Assembly: GCF_005925345.1 (NCBI RefSeq)
Contig: NZ_SSHJ01000009.1
Coordinates: forward strand, 62,001-126,000
DNA: 64,000 nucleotides
Direction of reading: 5' to 3'
From: Pedobacter ureilyticus
GTDB taxonomy: Bacteria; Bacteroidota; Bacteroidia; Sphingobacteriales; Sphingobacteriaceae
Shown here: positions 26,575 through 35,114 of the stretch, piece after piece
Position numbering within the stretch: position 1 is the stretch's first letter
How the letters are laid out: every line of letters starts with the position of its first letter
Translations under genes and position numbers: made by a program
The notes under the pieces: generated by a model
Told to the model about the DNA's origin: nothing
Databases searched by the model: none
What the model saw: the letters and a program-made list of their open reading frames with translations, nothing else

Positions 26575-26904
26575 ATGGGCATTACCAAAACAGACATCTT
26601 TAACGAACAGCAAAACCGACTAGCAATTTTATTTAAGGCCTTAGCTCACCCAGCTCGCATTGCTATCATACAACACATTATTAAACAAAATGCTTGTATA
26701 TGTAATGATTTGGTGGAAGAATTAGGCTTGGCACAAGCTACCATTTCTCAGCATTTACGTGAGCTTAAAAATATTGGCATCATTAAAGGAAATATAGAAG
26801 GAACCAGTATTTGCTACTGCATTAACGAGGTAGTTTGGCAAGATATCAAAGGCGAACTTAATGCTTTTTTTGTTGATGTGACAACTATAAATAAATGCTG
26901 CTAA
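26575..26904 (+). CDS. arsR: ArsR-family arsenic-responsive repressor
   Basis: 109 residues from ATG 26575; the longer GTG frame from 26518 would run through the operator and is rejected. Winged helix: LFKALAHPARIAIIQHI, then AQATISQHLRELKNIGIIKG. The helix-3 region has NACICNDL, where C-x-C supplies As(III) ligands in ArsR-type sensors, and the protein ends NKCC. It represses its own operon until arsenite or antimonite binds. It is the first gene of arsR-DUF6428-arsC-acr3. Confidence 0.93.
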   Translation: MGITKTDIFNEQQNRLAILFKALAHPARIAIIQHIIKQNACICNDLVEELGLAQATISQHLRELKNIGIIKGNIEGTSICYCINEVVWQDIKGELNAFFVDVTTINKCC

Positions 26905-26926
26905 AACATTTATTTACGCTTAATTC

Positions 26927-26946
26927 AATCGTAATATTGCAATATA
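26927..26946. promoter_or_regulatory. ArsR operator, copy 2
   Basis: The same 20-mer as copy 1, 16 bp upstream of the DUF6428 start. It suggests a second repressed promoter inside the operon. Confidence 0.7.
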
Positions 26947-26962
26947 CAACAACATAATTATC

Positions 26963-27430
26963 ATGAATTTATCAGACATTAAAAAAATCTTACCCACCTT
27001 AGAAAATGTAGAATTTCAACTAGAAAACGGCGCATTGGTACCCGAACATTTTCATGTTACCGAAGTAGGACAAATCATCAAAAGCTTTATCGATTGTGGC
27101 GGAGTTATTCGTAAAGAAAAGACAGTTAATTTCCAACTATGGAATGCCGACGACTACGAACACCGACTGAAGCCTAGCAAACTCTTACACATTATTGAAC
27201 TCTCCGAAAGTAAACTAGGCATTGAAGACGCTGAAATTGAAGTAGAATACCAACATGAAACCATTGGCAAATACGAATTAGCTTTTAACGGAAAAACCTT
27301 CGTATTGAAAAATAAAACAACGGCTTGCTTGGCGCAAGATGCTTGTGGTATCCCTGTAGAAAAAATGCGGAAAAACTTAGCTCAATTACCTGTAAATAAT
27401 TCTTGTACGCCAGGTGGCGGATGTTGTTAA
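26963..27430 (+). CDS. DUF6428 family protein of arsenic operons
   Basis: 155 residues, soluble. Matches the DUF6428 family that recurs in Bacteroidota ars loci (HFHVTEVGQIIKSFIDCGG, then FQLWNADDYEHRLKPSKLL). It ends NNSCTPGGGCC, a cysteine cluster that could bind As(III) or hand it on; that is inference. It has its own copy of the ArsR operator. Function not established. Confidence 0.8.
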   Translation: MNLSDIKKILPTLENVEFQLENGALVPEHFHVTEVGQIIKSFIDCGGVIRKEKTVNFQLWNADDYEHRLKPSKLLHIIELSESKLGIEDAEIEVEYQHETIGKYELAFNGKTFVLKNKTTACLAQDACGIPVEKMRKNLAQLPVNNSCTPGGGCC

Positions 27431-27448
27431 TCTTATCAAAATTCAGAA

Positions 27449-28054
27449 ATGTATCCTCAAATAATTGAAACCGTAGCCCAACTTCCAAAAGTTAACGACG
27501 AACGTAAGGAAATTTTAAAACCTTTGGCAGATTTTATACAACACCAATTAGCCAACAATAAACAAGTAAACATCAACTTTATTTGTACACACAACTCTCG
27601 CCGTAGTCATTTATCCCAAGTTTGGGCACAAATTGCAGCTGCTTATTATAATATTGATAATGTGCATTGTTACTCTGGCGGTACAGAAGAAACGGCATTG
27701 TTTCCAAAAGTAGCAGAAACGCTAATGCAACAAGGACTAGACATTTTTAAAATTTCAGATGGTAAAAATCCAATTTATGCAATAAAATACAACGACAATA
27801 CGCAACCAATTATTGGTTTTTCTAAAAAATTCGACCATCCTTTCAACCCGACAGCTGAATTTGCAGCGGTTATGACTTGCTCCCAAGCCGATGGCGGATG
27901 TCCTTTTATTCCGGGTGCTGAGCAAAGAATACCAATCACTTTTGAAGATCCAAAAATTTCGGACAATACCGAAGCGCAGAGCCAAGTATATGCCGAAAGA
28001 AGTTTACAAATTGCAGCAGAGATGTTTTACGTTTTCTCAATCATTAGTAAATAA
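27449..28054 (+). CDS. arsC: Arsenate reductase, low-molecular-weight phosphatase type
   Basis: 201 residues. P-loop CTHNSRR with catalytic C46 (CX5R: C46...R52), and C144 and C151, six residues apart, correspond to the resolving pair of thioredoxin-coupled ArsC. It is longer than the 130-residue S. aureus enzyme because of an N-terminal ~40-residue helical part and internal loops; this larger form is common in Bacteroidota. It reduces arsenate to arsenite for export by the next gene, four bases downstream. Confidence 0.9.
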   Translation: MYPQIIETVAQLPKVNDERKEILKPLADFIQHQLANNKQVNINFICTHNSRRSHLSQVWAQIAAAYYNIDNVHCYSGGTEETALFPKVAETLMQQGLDIFKISDGKNPIYAIKYNDNTQPIIGFSKKFDHPFNPTAEFAAVMTCSQADGGCPFIPGAEQRIPITFEDPKISDNTEAQSQVYAERSLQIAAEMFYVFSIISK

Positions 28055-28057
28055 ACC

Positions 28058-29095
28058 ATGCAGCCGAAATTAAAATTTCTAGACCGTTACCTCACCCTGT
28101 GGATATTTCTTGCCATGGCTTTGGGCGTATCATTAGGATATTTCTTTCCGAGTATTCCCAACTTTACTAATACATTAACTGTAGGCACTACCAATATTCC
28201 CTTGGCAATAGGATTGATATTGATGATGTACCCGCCTTTAGCAAAAGTTGATTATTCTTTATTACCACAAGCATTTAAAAACAAGAAAATCATTGGTATA
28301 TCCTTATTACTTAATTGGGTTATTGGTACCCTTTTAATGTTTGGCTTGGCTGTTTTGTTTTTAAGAAACGAACCCGATTACATGACAGGTTTAATACTGA
28401 TAGGTTTAGCCAGATGTATTGCAATGGTAATAGTTTGGAATGATTTGGCAAAAGGCAACAGAGAATATGCCGCATTATTGGTAGCATTAAATAGTATTTT
28501 TCAAGTGCTAACCTACAGCTTTTTAGTTTGGCTATTTATAAATGTATTGCCTGCTAAATTAGGGCTCGCCAATTTTAATGTAAGTGTATCAATCAAAGAA
28601 GTAACCGAAAGTGTGCTTATTTACTTGGGTATCCCCTTTTTAGCAGGATTTCTAAGCCGCTACTTTCTGATAAAGTTAAAAGGCGTAGAATGGTATAATC
28701 GAAAATTCGCAGCTAAAATATCTCCTATTACCTTGTACGCATTGCTGTTCACTATTGTGGTAATGTTTAGTCTTAAAGGCGATAAAATAGTTGAGCTACC
28801 GATGGACGTAGTAAAAGTTGCCATCCCCTTAATCATTTATTTTGTACTCATGTTTTTCGTTAGCTTTTTCATCAATAAATCGCTAAAAGTTCCTTATGAT
28901 AAAAACGCAGCTATAGCCTTTACTGCCACAGGAAATAACTTTGAATTGGCCATAGCAGTTGCCATAGCTGTGTTTGGCATTCATTCTCCACAGGCGTTTG
29001 TAGGTGTTATTGGTCCGCTAGTAGAGGTTCCAGTATTGATACTGTTGGTAAAAGCTAGCTTGTGGCTAAAGAAAAAGTATTCTACCGATCTATAA
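28058..29095 (+). CDS. acr3: Arsenite efflux permease, ACR3 family
   Basis: 345 residues, ten hydrophobic segments. ACR3 signatures: [11 protein letters not shown] near 57-66, [13 protein letters not shown] with the essential helix-4 cysteine at C120, and late [18 protein letters not shown], the conserved cation-binding region of the BART fold. It exports arsenite using the proton gradient. Last gene of the ars operon, followed by a terminator. Confidence 0.95.
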   Translation: MQPKLKFLDRYLTLWIFLAMALGVSLGYFFPSIPNFTNTLTVGTTNIPLAIGLILMMYPPLAKVDYSLLPQAFKNKKIIGISLLLNWVIGTLLMFGLAVLFLRNEPDYMTGLILIGLARCIAMVIVWNDLAKGNREYAALLVALNSIFQVLTYSFLVWLFINVLPAKLGLANFNVSVSIKEVTESVLIYLGIPFLAGFLSRYFLIKLKGVEWYNRKFAAKISPITLYALLFTIVVMFSLKGDKIVELPMDVVKVAIPLIIYFVLMFFVSFFINKSLKVPYDKNAAIAFTATGNNFELAIAVAIAVFGIHSPQAFVGVIGPLVEVPVLILLVKASLWLKKKYSTDL

Positions 29096-29113
29096 ACATC
29101 GAGATCATGACCA

Positions 29114-29149
29114 AAAAATCTTGTTTAAGCAATGTTAAACAAGATTTTT
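29114..29149 (+). terminator. Terminator of the ars operon
   Basis: A perfect 15-bp stem (TCTTGTTTAA arm) with loop GCAATG, ending in TTTTT on the plus strand. Confidence 0.8.
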
Positions 29150-29227
29150 CAAGATTATTTCTTTGCTAGTTCGAGCTATAAATCTTGGCGGCTCCCATAA
29201 ATCCTATTTACCGTCAATTTTGTCCCA

Positions 29228-30202
29228 TCATCGACGAAGAAGAACCTGATCATTTTCGGCATTCTTCTTAATGTGTGCCAATACACGTAAATGTATTTGA
29301 TGAATGATATATTCACTCCAACCCTTCCAGTAAATAGCGGGTTTAATATGATGATAATACCAAGTTGTACCCTCTAACAAGGTATTTCCATTTGATAACT
29401 GCGTAAGTTTAAACTGCCCCTTTTTAGAGACGAAATAATCATGCAAATGTGGCGCATCAATATCCCAAAAGCTGATTTCCTTCATAGGAGCGGGTTGTTC
29501 CAGCACATCAAATTTTAGCAGTAAATTTTTATTCCAAACCGTAATAGGTTCCACAAAGCTACCGGTAGTGAAGTTACAATATCTGATAGCCCCTACTCCA
29601 CTACCCTCAATTTTCGCATTAATGGGATAAGCAATACCGGTTCTGAAAATAAATTCTTTTGGAGCTTCCAACTGAGGAAATTCGACTACGTTTCGCCAAA
29701 CAGTAGACAAGTCAGCTTCAATTTCAATAGAGGTAACTACTGAATTCAATTCAGGTTCAAAATCTTTTTCGATAAAAGCGGTAGTAGGAATAAAAGCAAG
29801 AAAGATCAACACTATTACCGAAGAACGTTTCGTGCCTTTTTTAACTATTGAAAAACCAATCAAGCTTCCCAGCCAAGTAAATAAAATACCTAGCGGAGCA
29901 GCCATGGCAATACATATCAAACCTTCAATAGCGAAAAACAACAAGCCTACAGTAAATATCAGCAGCGCTAAAAAACCCATTTTCCAAGCCTCTTTTCTAC
30001 TAACATGCCGCTTTAAACCATATAAAATAATTGGACATGCCCCCATGAAAAACGGTGTGAAAATAAATAAGGCAACTCCATATTCTCCAATAAGATAAAT
30101 ACCTACAAGTGTTAAAAGCATCGAGATCAGTACCGTAATAGCTATGGCAATCCATTTGCGTTGCTTATCATTATCTGGTAATTTTTCAATTAATATGTTC
30201 AT
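29228..30202 (-). CDS. Membrane protein with C-terminal SRPBCC-like domain
   Basis: 324 residues: five hydrophobic segments from 17 to about 150, then a soluble half from about 160 (LNSVVTSIEIEADLSTVWRNVVEFPQ ... GTTWYYHHIKPAIYWKGWSEYIIHQ) with the strand-helix order of ligand-binding SRPBCC domains. Last gene of a minus-strand unit under the GbsR-like regulator, after the TIGR01777 epimerase. The combination of a lipid-binding type domain with a membrane anchor suggests envelope lipid handling, but no reaction can be named. Confidence 0.7.
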   Translation of the reverse strand: MNILIEKLPDNDKQRKWIAIAITVLISMLLTLVGIYLIGEYGVALFIFTPFFMGACPIILYGLKRHVSRKEAWKMGFLALLIFTVGLLFFAIEGLICIAMAAPLGILFTWLGSLIGFSIVKKGTKRSSVIVLIFLAFIPTTAFIEKDFEPELNSVVTSIEIEADLSTVWRNVVEFPQLEAPKEFIFRTGIAYPINAKIEGSGVGAIRYCNFTTGSFVEPITVWNKNLLLKFDVLEQPAPMKEISFWDIDAPHLHDYFVSKKGQFKLTQLSNGNTLLEGTTWYYHHIKPAIYWKGWSEYIIHQIHLRVLAHIKKNAENDQVLLRR

Positions 30203-30255
30203 GGTTATAAATTTTGGATCTTATTGCTATTTCAAATAGTCGCAACTTCATTAAG

Positions 30256-31158
30256 TTAATTTTTGAGAATATTCGCCAATGCTTTTTCAATTATTGGAAA
30301 CTTGAATTGATAACCAGCCCTTAACAATTTCTCAGGTGTTACCCACCTGCTTTTGAGGATAAGTTCTGTTTCGGTTCCTATCACTAATGCACCCAATTTT
30401 AGTATCCATTCTGGAGACGGTAAGCCGATACTAGTTCCCATCTCCTTTCTCAAGGCTTTCATTAAAGTCGTGTTGTCAATAGGATTTGGAGATGAACAGT
30501 TGAAAACGCCGCTCAGCCCTTCGCTAGTTTGTAAAAATAAAACGATATTGAACAGATCTTCTAAATGTATCCAGCTAAACATCTGTTTTCCGCTACCTTG
30601 CCTACCGCCAAGGCCAAAACGCACCAAATTTACAAATGGCCGCATTACACCTCCTCCAGCGCCTAAAACAATTGCCATTCGTAGTGCAATTTGTCTAGTC
30701 TGCGGCAGGTCAAAATTAAAAAACGTTTGTTCCCAGCTCTTAGCCACATCTACCGAAAACCCACTTCCAATCTCACCATCATTTTCAGTCATTGGCCTAT
30801 CCATCGCATGTCTATAAATGGTAGCCGTGCTAGAGTTAATCCAAATTTTTGGCGGATGATTGCACTTTAAAATTGCATTACCTAGAATTTTCGTAGTTGC
30901 TGTTCTTGAGCGCAAGATTTCATCCTTGTTAGCTTGATTATATCTGCAATTGACAGATTTTCCTGCTAAGTTGATCAACATCTCGGCGTTATTTAAGGCT
31001 TCTTCAATTTCTTGAATGTTATCCCATTGGATATGCGCATTGTTCCTTGAAATAATCACAACCTGATATCCAAGTGCTTTAAACTGCTCGCTGAAATATT
31101 TACCTACAAACCCAGTTCCACCAGCTAATACGATCTTTTTAATTCGATGCTTTTCCAT
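30256..31158 (-). CDS. TIGR01777-family NAD-dependent epimerase-like protein
   Basis: 300 residues. N-terminal Rossmann GGTGFVG at 13-19, an SDR-type core (INLAGKSVNCRY, WINSSTATIYRH) and a C-terminal DUF1731 segment (PEWILKLGALVIGTETELIL, then LLRAGYQFKFP). The family includes the E. coli YfcH and plant cell-division SulA-like proteins; substrates are unknown. The canonical SDR YxxxK is modified. It sits 10 bp after a small membrane gene and 53 bp before the SRPBCC membrane gene. Confidence 0.87.
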   Translation of the reverse strand: MEKHRIKKIVLAGGTGFVGKYFSEQFKALGYQVVIISRNNAHIQWDNIQEIEEALNNAEMLINLAGKSVNCRYNQANKDEILRSRTATTKILGNAILKCNHPPKIWINSSTATIYRHAMDRPMTENDGEIGSGFSVDVAKSWEQTFFNFDLPQTRQIALRMAIVLGAGGGVMRPFVNLVRFGLGGRQGSGKQMFSWIHLEDLFNIVLFLQTSEGLSGVFNCSSPNPIDNTTLMKALRKEMGTSIGLPSPEWILKLGALVIGTETELILKSRWVTPEKLLRAGYQFKFPIIEKALANILKN

Positions 31159-31168
31159 AGCAATACAC

Positions 31169-31567
31169 TTATTGTCCTGTAAATCTTGGTGGCACAGGAG
31201 CTACTGGCCTTGGCCCTTCTTTGGCTTTTCTTTTTCCTCTAAAGAAAAAATAGAGATTTACGAATAGCATTAACCCAAGATAGATAGCAAAACTTCCAAT
31301 CTTGTAGCTCAAGGCTTCCACTAGTTCTTGATAATTGCTATTGTAGAGCTTTATCTTTAAAATCATTAAGGCAAAGCCGATGTTGAGCAGATAAAAACCT
31401 GTCTCAAAAAGTTTATTGGTAGCAATTGCAATCTCTTCTCTGCCCTTAAAAATATCTAACATATAGATTTTACTGTTTCTAAAAAGTGTTCTAGAAACGT
31501 ACAAGGTAAGCAATAAAGCTATAGGCAAATAAACTGCGTAGCCGATGAGAATTTTTGTAGTGTCCAT
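31169..31567 (-). CDS. Small membrane protein, paralogue A
   Basis: 132 residues with three or four hydrophobic segments and a basic, proline-rich tail (KRKAKEGPRPVAPVPP). It shares the pattern NKLFETGFYLLNIGFA with NKALLIGYYLVNLGYC in the next gene upstream and has a similar helix layout, so the two are probably an ancient duplication. Function unknown; regulated with its neighbours by the GbsR-like protein (inference). Confidence 0.7.
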   Translation of the reverse strand: MDTTKILIGYAVYLPIALLLTLYVSRTLFRNSKIYMLDIFKGREEIAIATNKLFETGFYLLNIGFALMILKIKLYNSNYQELVEALSYKIGSFAIYLGLMLFVNLYFFFRGKRKAKEGPRPVAPVPPRFTGQ

Positions 31568-31579
31568 AATGTTTAGAAT

Positions 31580-31936
31580 TTATTGTTGTTTAATTAATTT
31601 GTGAATTTGCGTCATCAAAACATAGATATTAAGGTAATGTAAGCCACAGAGGATGATAATGATACCCGCCATTTTGATAGAAATTACCTCGACCAACATT
31701 GGCATGGTACTAATGTGTTGCCAAAAGGAAAGATTTACAGCGCAATAACCAAGATTAACCAAGTAATACCCAATAAGTAATGCTTTATTAATCTGTTGGC
31801 ACAGTTCAATATGTCCCGGTATCAGCTGTGCTACAAACACATTTCCATTTCTATAGCAGATTTTACCAACAACCAAAATGATAAAAACCATTAGTGCTAT
31901 AAAAATACCGTAGCCAATTAAATTTAAATTCAGCAT
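31580..31936 (-). CDS. Small membrane protein, paralogue B
   Basis: 118 residues, four hydrophobic segments, no signal peptidase site. First gene of the minus-strand unit, with a TTTCAA-N6-TTGAAA dyad 22 bp before its start, the same core as at the regulator's own promoter. Paired with paralogue A 12 bp downstream; the two may form a hetero-oligomer. Function unknown. Confidence 0.7.
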   Translation of the reverse strand: MLNLNLIGYGIFIALMVFIILVVGKICYRNGNVFVAQLIPGHIELCQQINKALLIGYYLVNLGYCAVNLSFWQHISTMPMLVEVISIKMAGIIIILCGLHYLNIYVLMTQIHKLIKQQ

Positions 31937-31958
31937 AAATTTTACTTATTTTTAAAAT

Positions 31959-31976
31959 TTCAAAAAACATTGAAAC
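31959..31976. promoter_or_regulatory. GbsR-type operator, copy 1
   Basis: TTTCAA-aaaaca-TTGAAA, 22 bp before the start of paralogue B. It shares arm sequence and spacing with the 16-bp dyad at 32516-32553. Confidence 0.6.
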
Positions 31977-31994
31977 TTTAATTTAAAAAATATA

Positions 31995-32504
31995 TTATTT
32001 CAATATTTTCATCATTAATTTACCTAACCAGTTATCTTTATATTCTGTTACTTTTTCAAAAATTTCATCTGCTTTTGCAACAAAATCATACAATTTCTTA
32101 GTTTGCGCTACAAAATGTACAGCCTCTTCAGAAGTATCGCCTTGTATTGCACTCACCTCTTTTAAAACCTTTAACGCAGGTTTAATCTCTCTCTTGCTCC
32201 TCTCCTTTGCAATTTTTGTTGCTAGTTCGTCCAAATCTTTTTCAGCAATAAAAAACTCTCTGCGTTCACCTGGTTTATTGGCTTTATAAACAATTCCCCA
32301 ATCCATTAAACCACGTATATTCATACTGGCGTTCCCTCTAGATATTTGCAGTTCTTGCATAATATCTTCCATAGAAACAGGATCTTTAGAAACCATTAAC
32401 AAAGCGTGTATTTGCGCCATCGTTTTATTGATGCCCCATTGAGAACCCAAAGCTCCCCAAGTTTGTACAAATTTATTTTTCGCTTCGTTAAATTGCATGG
32501 CCAA
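31995..32504 (-). CDS. GbsR/MarR-family transcriptional regulator
   Basis: 169 residues. Winged helix near 30-85 (MAQIHALLMVSKDPVSMEDI, then QISRGNASMNIRGLMDWGIV and the wing GERREFF), followed by a helical dimerisation region, the architecture of GbsR-like MarR proteins. It is upstream of the four-gene membrane/epimerase unit and has a strong dyad before its own start, so autoregulation and control of the downstream unit are likely (inference). The inducer is unknown. Confidence 0.88.
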   Translation of the reverse strand: MAMQFNEAKNKFVQTWGALGSQWGINKTMAQIHALLMVSKDPVSMEDIMQELQISRGNASMNIRGLMDWGIVYKANKPGERREFFIAEKDLDELATKIAKERSKREIKPALKVLKEVSAIQGDTSEEAVHFVAQTKKLYDFVAKADEIFEKVTEYKDNWLGKLMMKILK

Positions 32505-32515
32505 ATATAAACATA

Positions 32516-32553
32516 GTTTTTAAACTTTCAAAAAAAATTGAAAGTTTAAAAAC
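32516..32553. promoter_or_regulatory. GbsR-type operator, copy 2 (regulator promoter)
   Basis: A perfect 16-bp inverted repeat, GTTTTTAAACTTTCAA and its complement, separated by six A. It lies 11 bp before the regulator start. Confidence 0.65.
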
Positions 32554-32674
32554 ACATAACGAAATTTATAATATTGGCGACAGCATTTTTATACGCTAGT
32601 TAAGAAGGCCAGATTGTAAAAGTGAGAGAAACTAAATTAAATATTGATTTAAGAGAAACTGTATCGTAAAATCG

Positions 32675-32708
32675 TTGTTATGTAAATGATTTAACAATGT
32701 TATATTTG
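32675..32708 (+). promoter_or_regulatory. Promoter of the lone receiver gene
   Basis: TTG at 32675-32677, a 23-bp spacer, and TATATTTG at 32701-32708. The -7 box ends five nucleotides before the ATG at 32714. Confidence 0.5.
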
Positions 32709-32713
32709 CGGTT

Positions 32714-33100
32714 ATGAAAAGAATTATTGTAGTAGACGACGACGAAGAAGTATTAGATACAATTGAGCTGGTGTTAGAAATTGGCGGATATGAAGTAGAG
32801 CCGCTTAACAACGCAGAGGGAATACACGGAATCATTAACGATTTTCATCCAGATTTGATTATACTAGACATTGTTTTAGGTAAAATTGATGGTCGTACTA
32901 TTTGCAATGAAATTAAAACCAATCCAAAAACCAAACATATTCCTGTTTTAATGATGTCTGGCTTGTACAAGGCAAATGAAATTAATACAATGGAAACACC
33001 GCCAGACGATTTTATGCCAAAGCCTTTTAAAATGGATGTGTTGCTAGAAAAAATTGAAAGCCTAATTAGCAAAAAAGCCATTAGGCATAACATTAACTAA
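32714..33100 (+). CDS. Single-domain response regulator
   Basis: 128 residues, receiver domain only. Acidic triad DDD at 8-10, phospho-acceptor D52 (LIILDIVLG), switch Ser in MMSG and KPF with the conserved lysine. With no output domain it probably acts by protein contact or in a phosphorelay. No kinase is adjacent; the nearest is the orphan kinase at 10174. Its stop abuts that of the convergent DUF1456 gene with no bases between. Confidence 0.9.
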   Translation: MKRIIVVDDDEEVLDTIELVLEIGGYEVEPLNNAEGIHGIINDFHPDLIILDIVLGKIDGRTICNEIKTNPKTKHIPVLMMSGLYKANEINTMETPPDDFMPKPFKMDVLLEKIESLISKKAIRHNIN

Positions 33101-33328
33101 TTATTTTTCTTCTCTAGGCCCACGTTTGTAAATTACCAAACCATTAAGGAAATTTCTTAGAATTTGATCACCACATTTCTTAAAATTTGGATGGTCTTCT
33201 TTTCTAAAGATATCTCCCAATTCGCTTTTAGTTACGGTAAAGTTTACCAACTTGCAGATTTCTATAATTTGATCTGAATTTAAAGATAAGGCCACCCTTA
33301 ACTTTTTCATTATTTCGTTATTGCTCAT
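33101..33328 (-). CDS. DUF1456 family protein, single-repeat form
   Basis: 75 residues. Matches one DUF1456 repeat (NNEIMKKLRVALSLNSDQII, then LGDIFRKEDHPNFKKCGDQI, then LRNFLNGLVIYKRG). E. coli YehS has two such repeats in about 156 residues, so this is half length. The frame ends cleanly and has its own start, so it may be a natural single-repeat version acting as a dimer. Function unknown. Confidence 0.78.
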   Translation of the reverse strand: MSNNEIMKKLRVALSLNSDQIIEICKLVNFTVTKSELGDIFRKEDHPNFKKCGDQILRNFLNGLVIYKRGPREEK

Positions 33329-33506
33329 GTTTTAGTTCATTTGTTCAATAGCTAATTGGGTTAATCGTTTAACTTGTTAATTGTTTACTTAATTTACCAG
33401 ATTTAGTATTTACTATTAATACTGCTTTGGCTATTGAAATTTGTTTATTACTTATTGAAATTTGATTATTGGTTATTACTGATACCTAACACCTAGTTAC
33501 TAATCA
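33329..33506. repeat. Word-type intergenic spacer
   Basis: Short words such as ttgttaattgtttactt, gaaatttgtttatta, gaaatttgattattgg and ggttattactgatacctaac. No gene, and no terminator with a good stem. Confidence 0.4.
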
Positions 33507-34814
33507 CTACATTGCTATTTCTACTTTTATTTTTCGTCCCTTTATCTTCTCCCCAGACAATTTTTTAATTAATTGCGGTGCTAATTTACGCTTTACAGCG
33601 GCATAAGCACTCAAATCTTTCACTTCTATTAAACCTAAATCTTCTTTTGCTAAGCCACCAACTTTCAAAAGAAAACCTACAATATCAATTTTATTAATTT
33701 TATCTTTCTTACCTGCAGCCAAATAGATGGTTTGCCATTCGCTATCAGCAGGGGCCTTAAAGTTTCCTTCTAATTTTTCTACCTCAATTACTTTATCTAG
33801 GTAAGGAAATTCTTCTCCTTCAGCAAAAATCAAATAAGCGGTACCTTTAGCATTCATTCTAGCTGTGCGCCCATTACGATGTATAAATGCATCTTTGGTG
33901 TATGGTAACTGATAATGAATGATAAATTCTACTTCTGGAATATCTAAACCTCTGGCGGCTAAATCAGTAGTAATCAAAATTTTTACGCTACCATTTCTAA
34001 ATTTTAACAGTGCACGTTCCCTATCGTCTTGCTCCATCCCACCGTGAAAAATATCATGCACTAAATCTTGTTCTATCAGTAAATCGCTGATCCGATCTAC
34101 CGTTTCTCTGTGGTTGCAAAAAATTAACATTGAATGGCTACCTATCTTGCAAATCAGTTTAAATAGAGCCTCTAATTTTTCTTCGGCAGCTGTATCAATT
34201 CGTTTTAGTTTCAAATCTGGTACAACTTCTTGCTTAGCTAAAAAATTAACTGTTTCATGATTGTAAATGCCTGTAAAATCAGGAAGCTCTGGCATAGCTG
34301 TAGCCGAAGTAAGTACGCGTTGTGTTAGCGAACGCATACTTCTTATGATATAGGACATGTCTTGCGTAAAGCCAAATTCTAATGATTTATCAAATTCATC
34401 TAAAACCAAAGTGGTAATGGTGCTTTCATCAAAATTCTGCTCGCGTAGATGAAACGCAATACGACCTGGCGTACCTATTAATACCGCCGGTGCTTCTACC
34501 AAAGTATTTCGCTCTACTTTAACCGAATGGCCACCGTAACAACAGGTTACTTTATAACCTGTAGCCATTTGCTTAAACACTTGCTCAATCTGTAAGCCCA
34601 ATTCTCTTGAGGGCACCAAAACCAAACACTGAATTCCTTTTTTGTTTTTACTTAAGTTACGAAGCACAGGAACAAGAAAAGCAATTGTTTTACCAGAACC
34701 TGTTGGCGCAAGCACTACCAAATCCGTCCCAGATTTAGCTTTAGCAGTTACTTCTTCCTGTAAGGGATTAAGTTGTTTGATATTTAGATTTGAGAGCAGT
34801 TTTTGCAGTTCCAT
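33507..34814 (-). CDS. DEAD-box RNA helicase, DbpA-like
   Basis: 435 residues: Q motif region, Walker A APTGSGKT, motif II written VLDEFD (DEFD instead of DEAD), SAT as TSATAMP, and the HRNGRTARM motif VI. The C-terminal ~70 residues (VGGLAKEDLGLIEVKDLSAY, then IKGRKIKVEIAM) are the RRM-like DbpA RNA-binding domain, so a role in 50S ribosome assembly through 23S hairpin 92 is likely. The DEFD variant is conservative and need not abolish activity. Confidence 0.9.
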   Translation of the reverse strand: MELQKLLSNLNIKQLNPLQEEVTAKAKSGTDLVVLAPTGSGKTIAFLVPVLRNLSKNKKGIQCLVLVPSRELGLQIEQVFKQMATGYKVTCCYGGHSVKVERNTLVEAPAVLIGTPGRIAFHLREQNFDESTITTLVLDEFDKSLEFGFTQDMSYIIRSMRSLTQRVLTSATAMPELPDFTGIYNHETVNFLAKQEVVPDLKLKRIDTAAEEKLEALFKLICKIGSHSMLIFCNHRETVDRISDLLIEQDLVHDIFHGGMEQDDRERALLKFRNGSVKILITTDLAARGLDIPEVEFIIHYQLPYTKDAFIHRNGRTARMNAKGTAYLIFAEGEEFPYLDKVIEVEKLEGNFKAPADSEWQTIYLAAGKKDKINKIDIVGFLLKVGGLAKEDLGLIEVKDLSAYAAVKRKLAPQLIKKLSGEKIKGRKIKVEIAM

Positions 34815-35114
34815 GGTACAAAGTTAACAGTTTTCCCTTGGCGCTTGCCTGTTAAAAATACAAAGTCAAAGAGAACACGAAGAAATTATCAAATTTTAAT
34901 TATCAGTAATCTACTTTTAATAACCAACAATCAAATTCCAATAAACAGTTAGCCAATTACCCAAAACGTTCAGCGCAACTTACATCCAAAAGTTAACTTG
35001 TTGATAAGCAACGAAATGTTAGCAAATAAACAACATTAAAGCAAAGAAACGTTAACAATAAATCTTTAATTTTAAGAAACCTGATTTAGGGTTTGCTTTA
35101 CATTTTTATAACTT

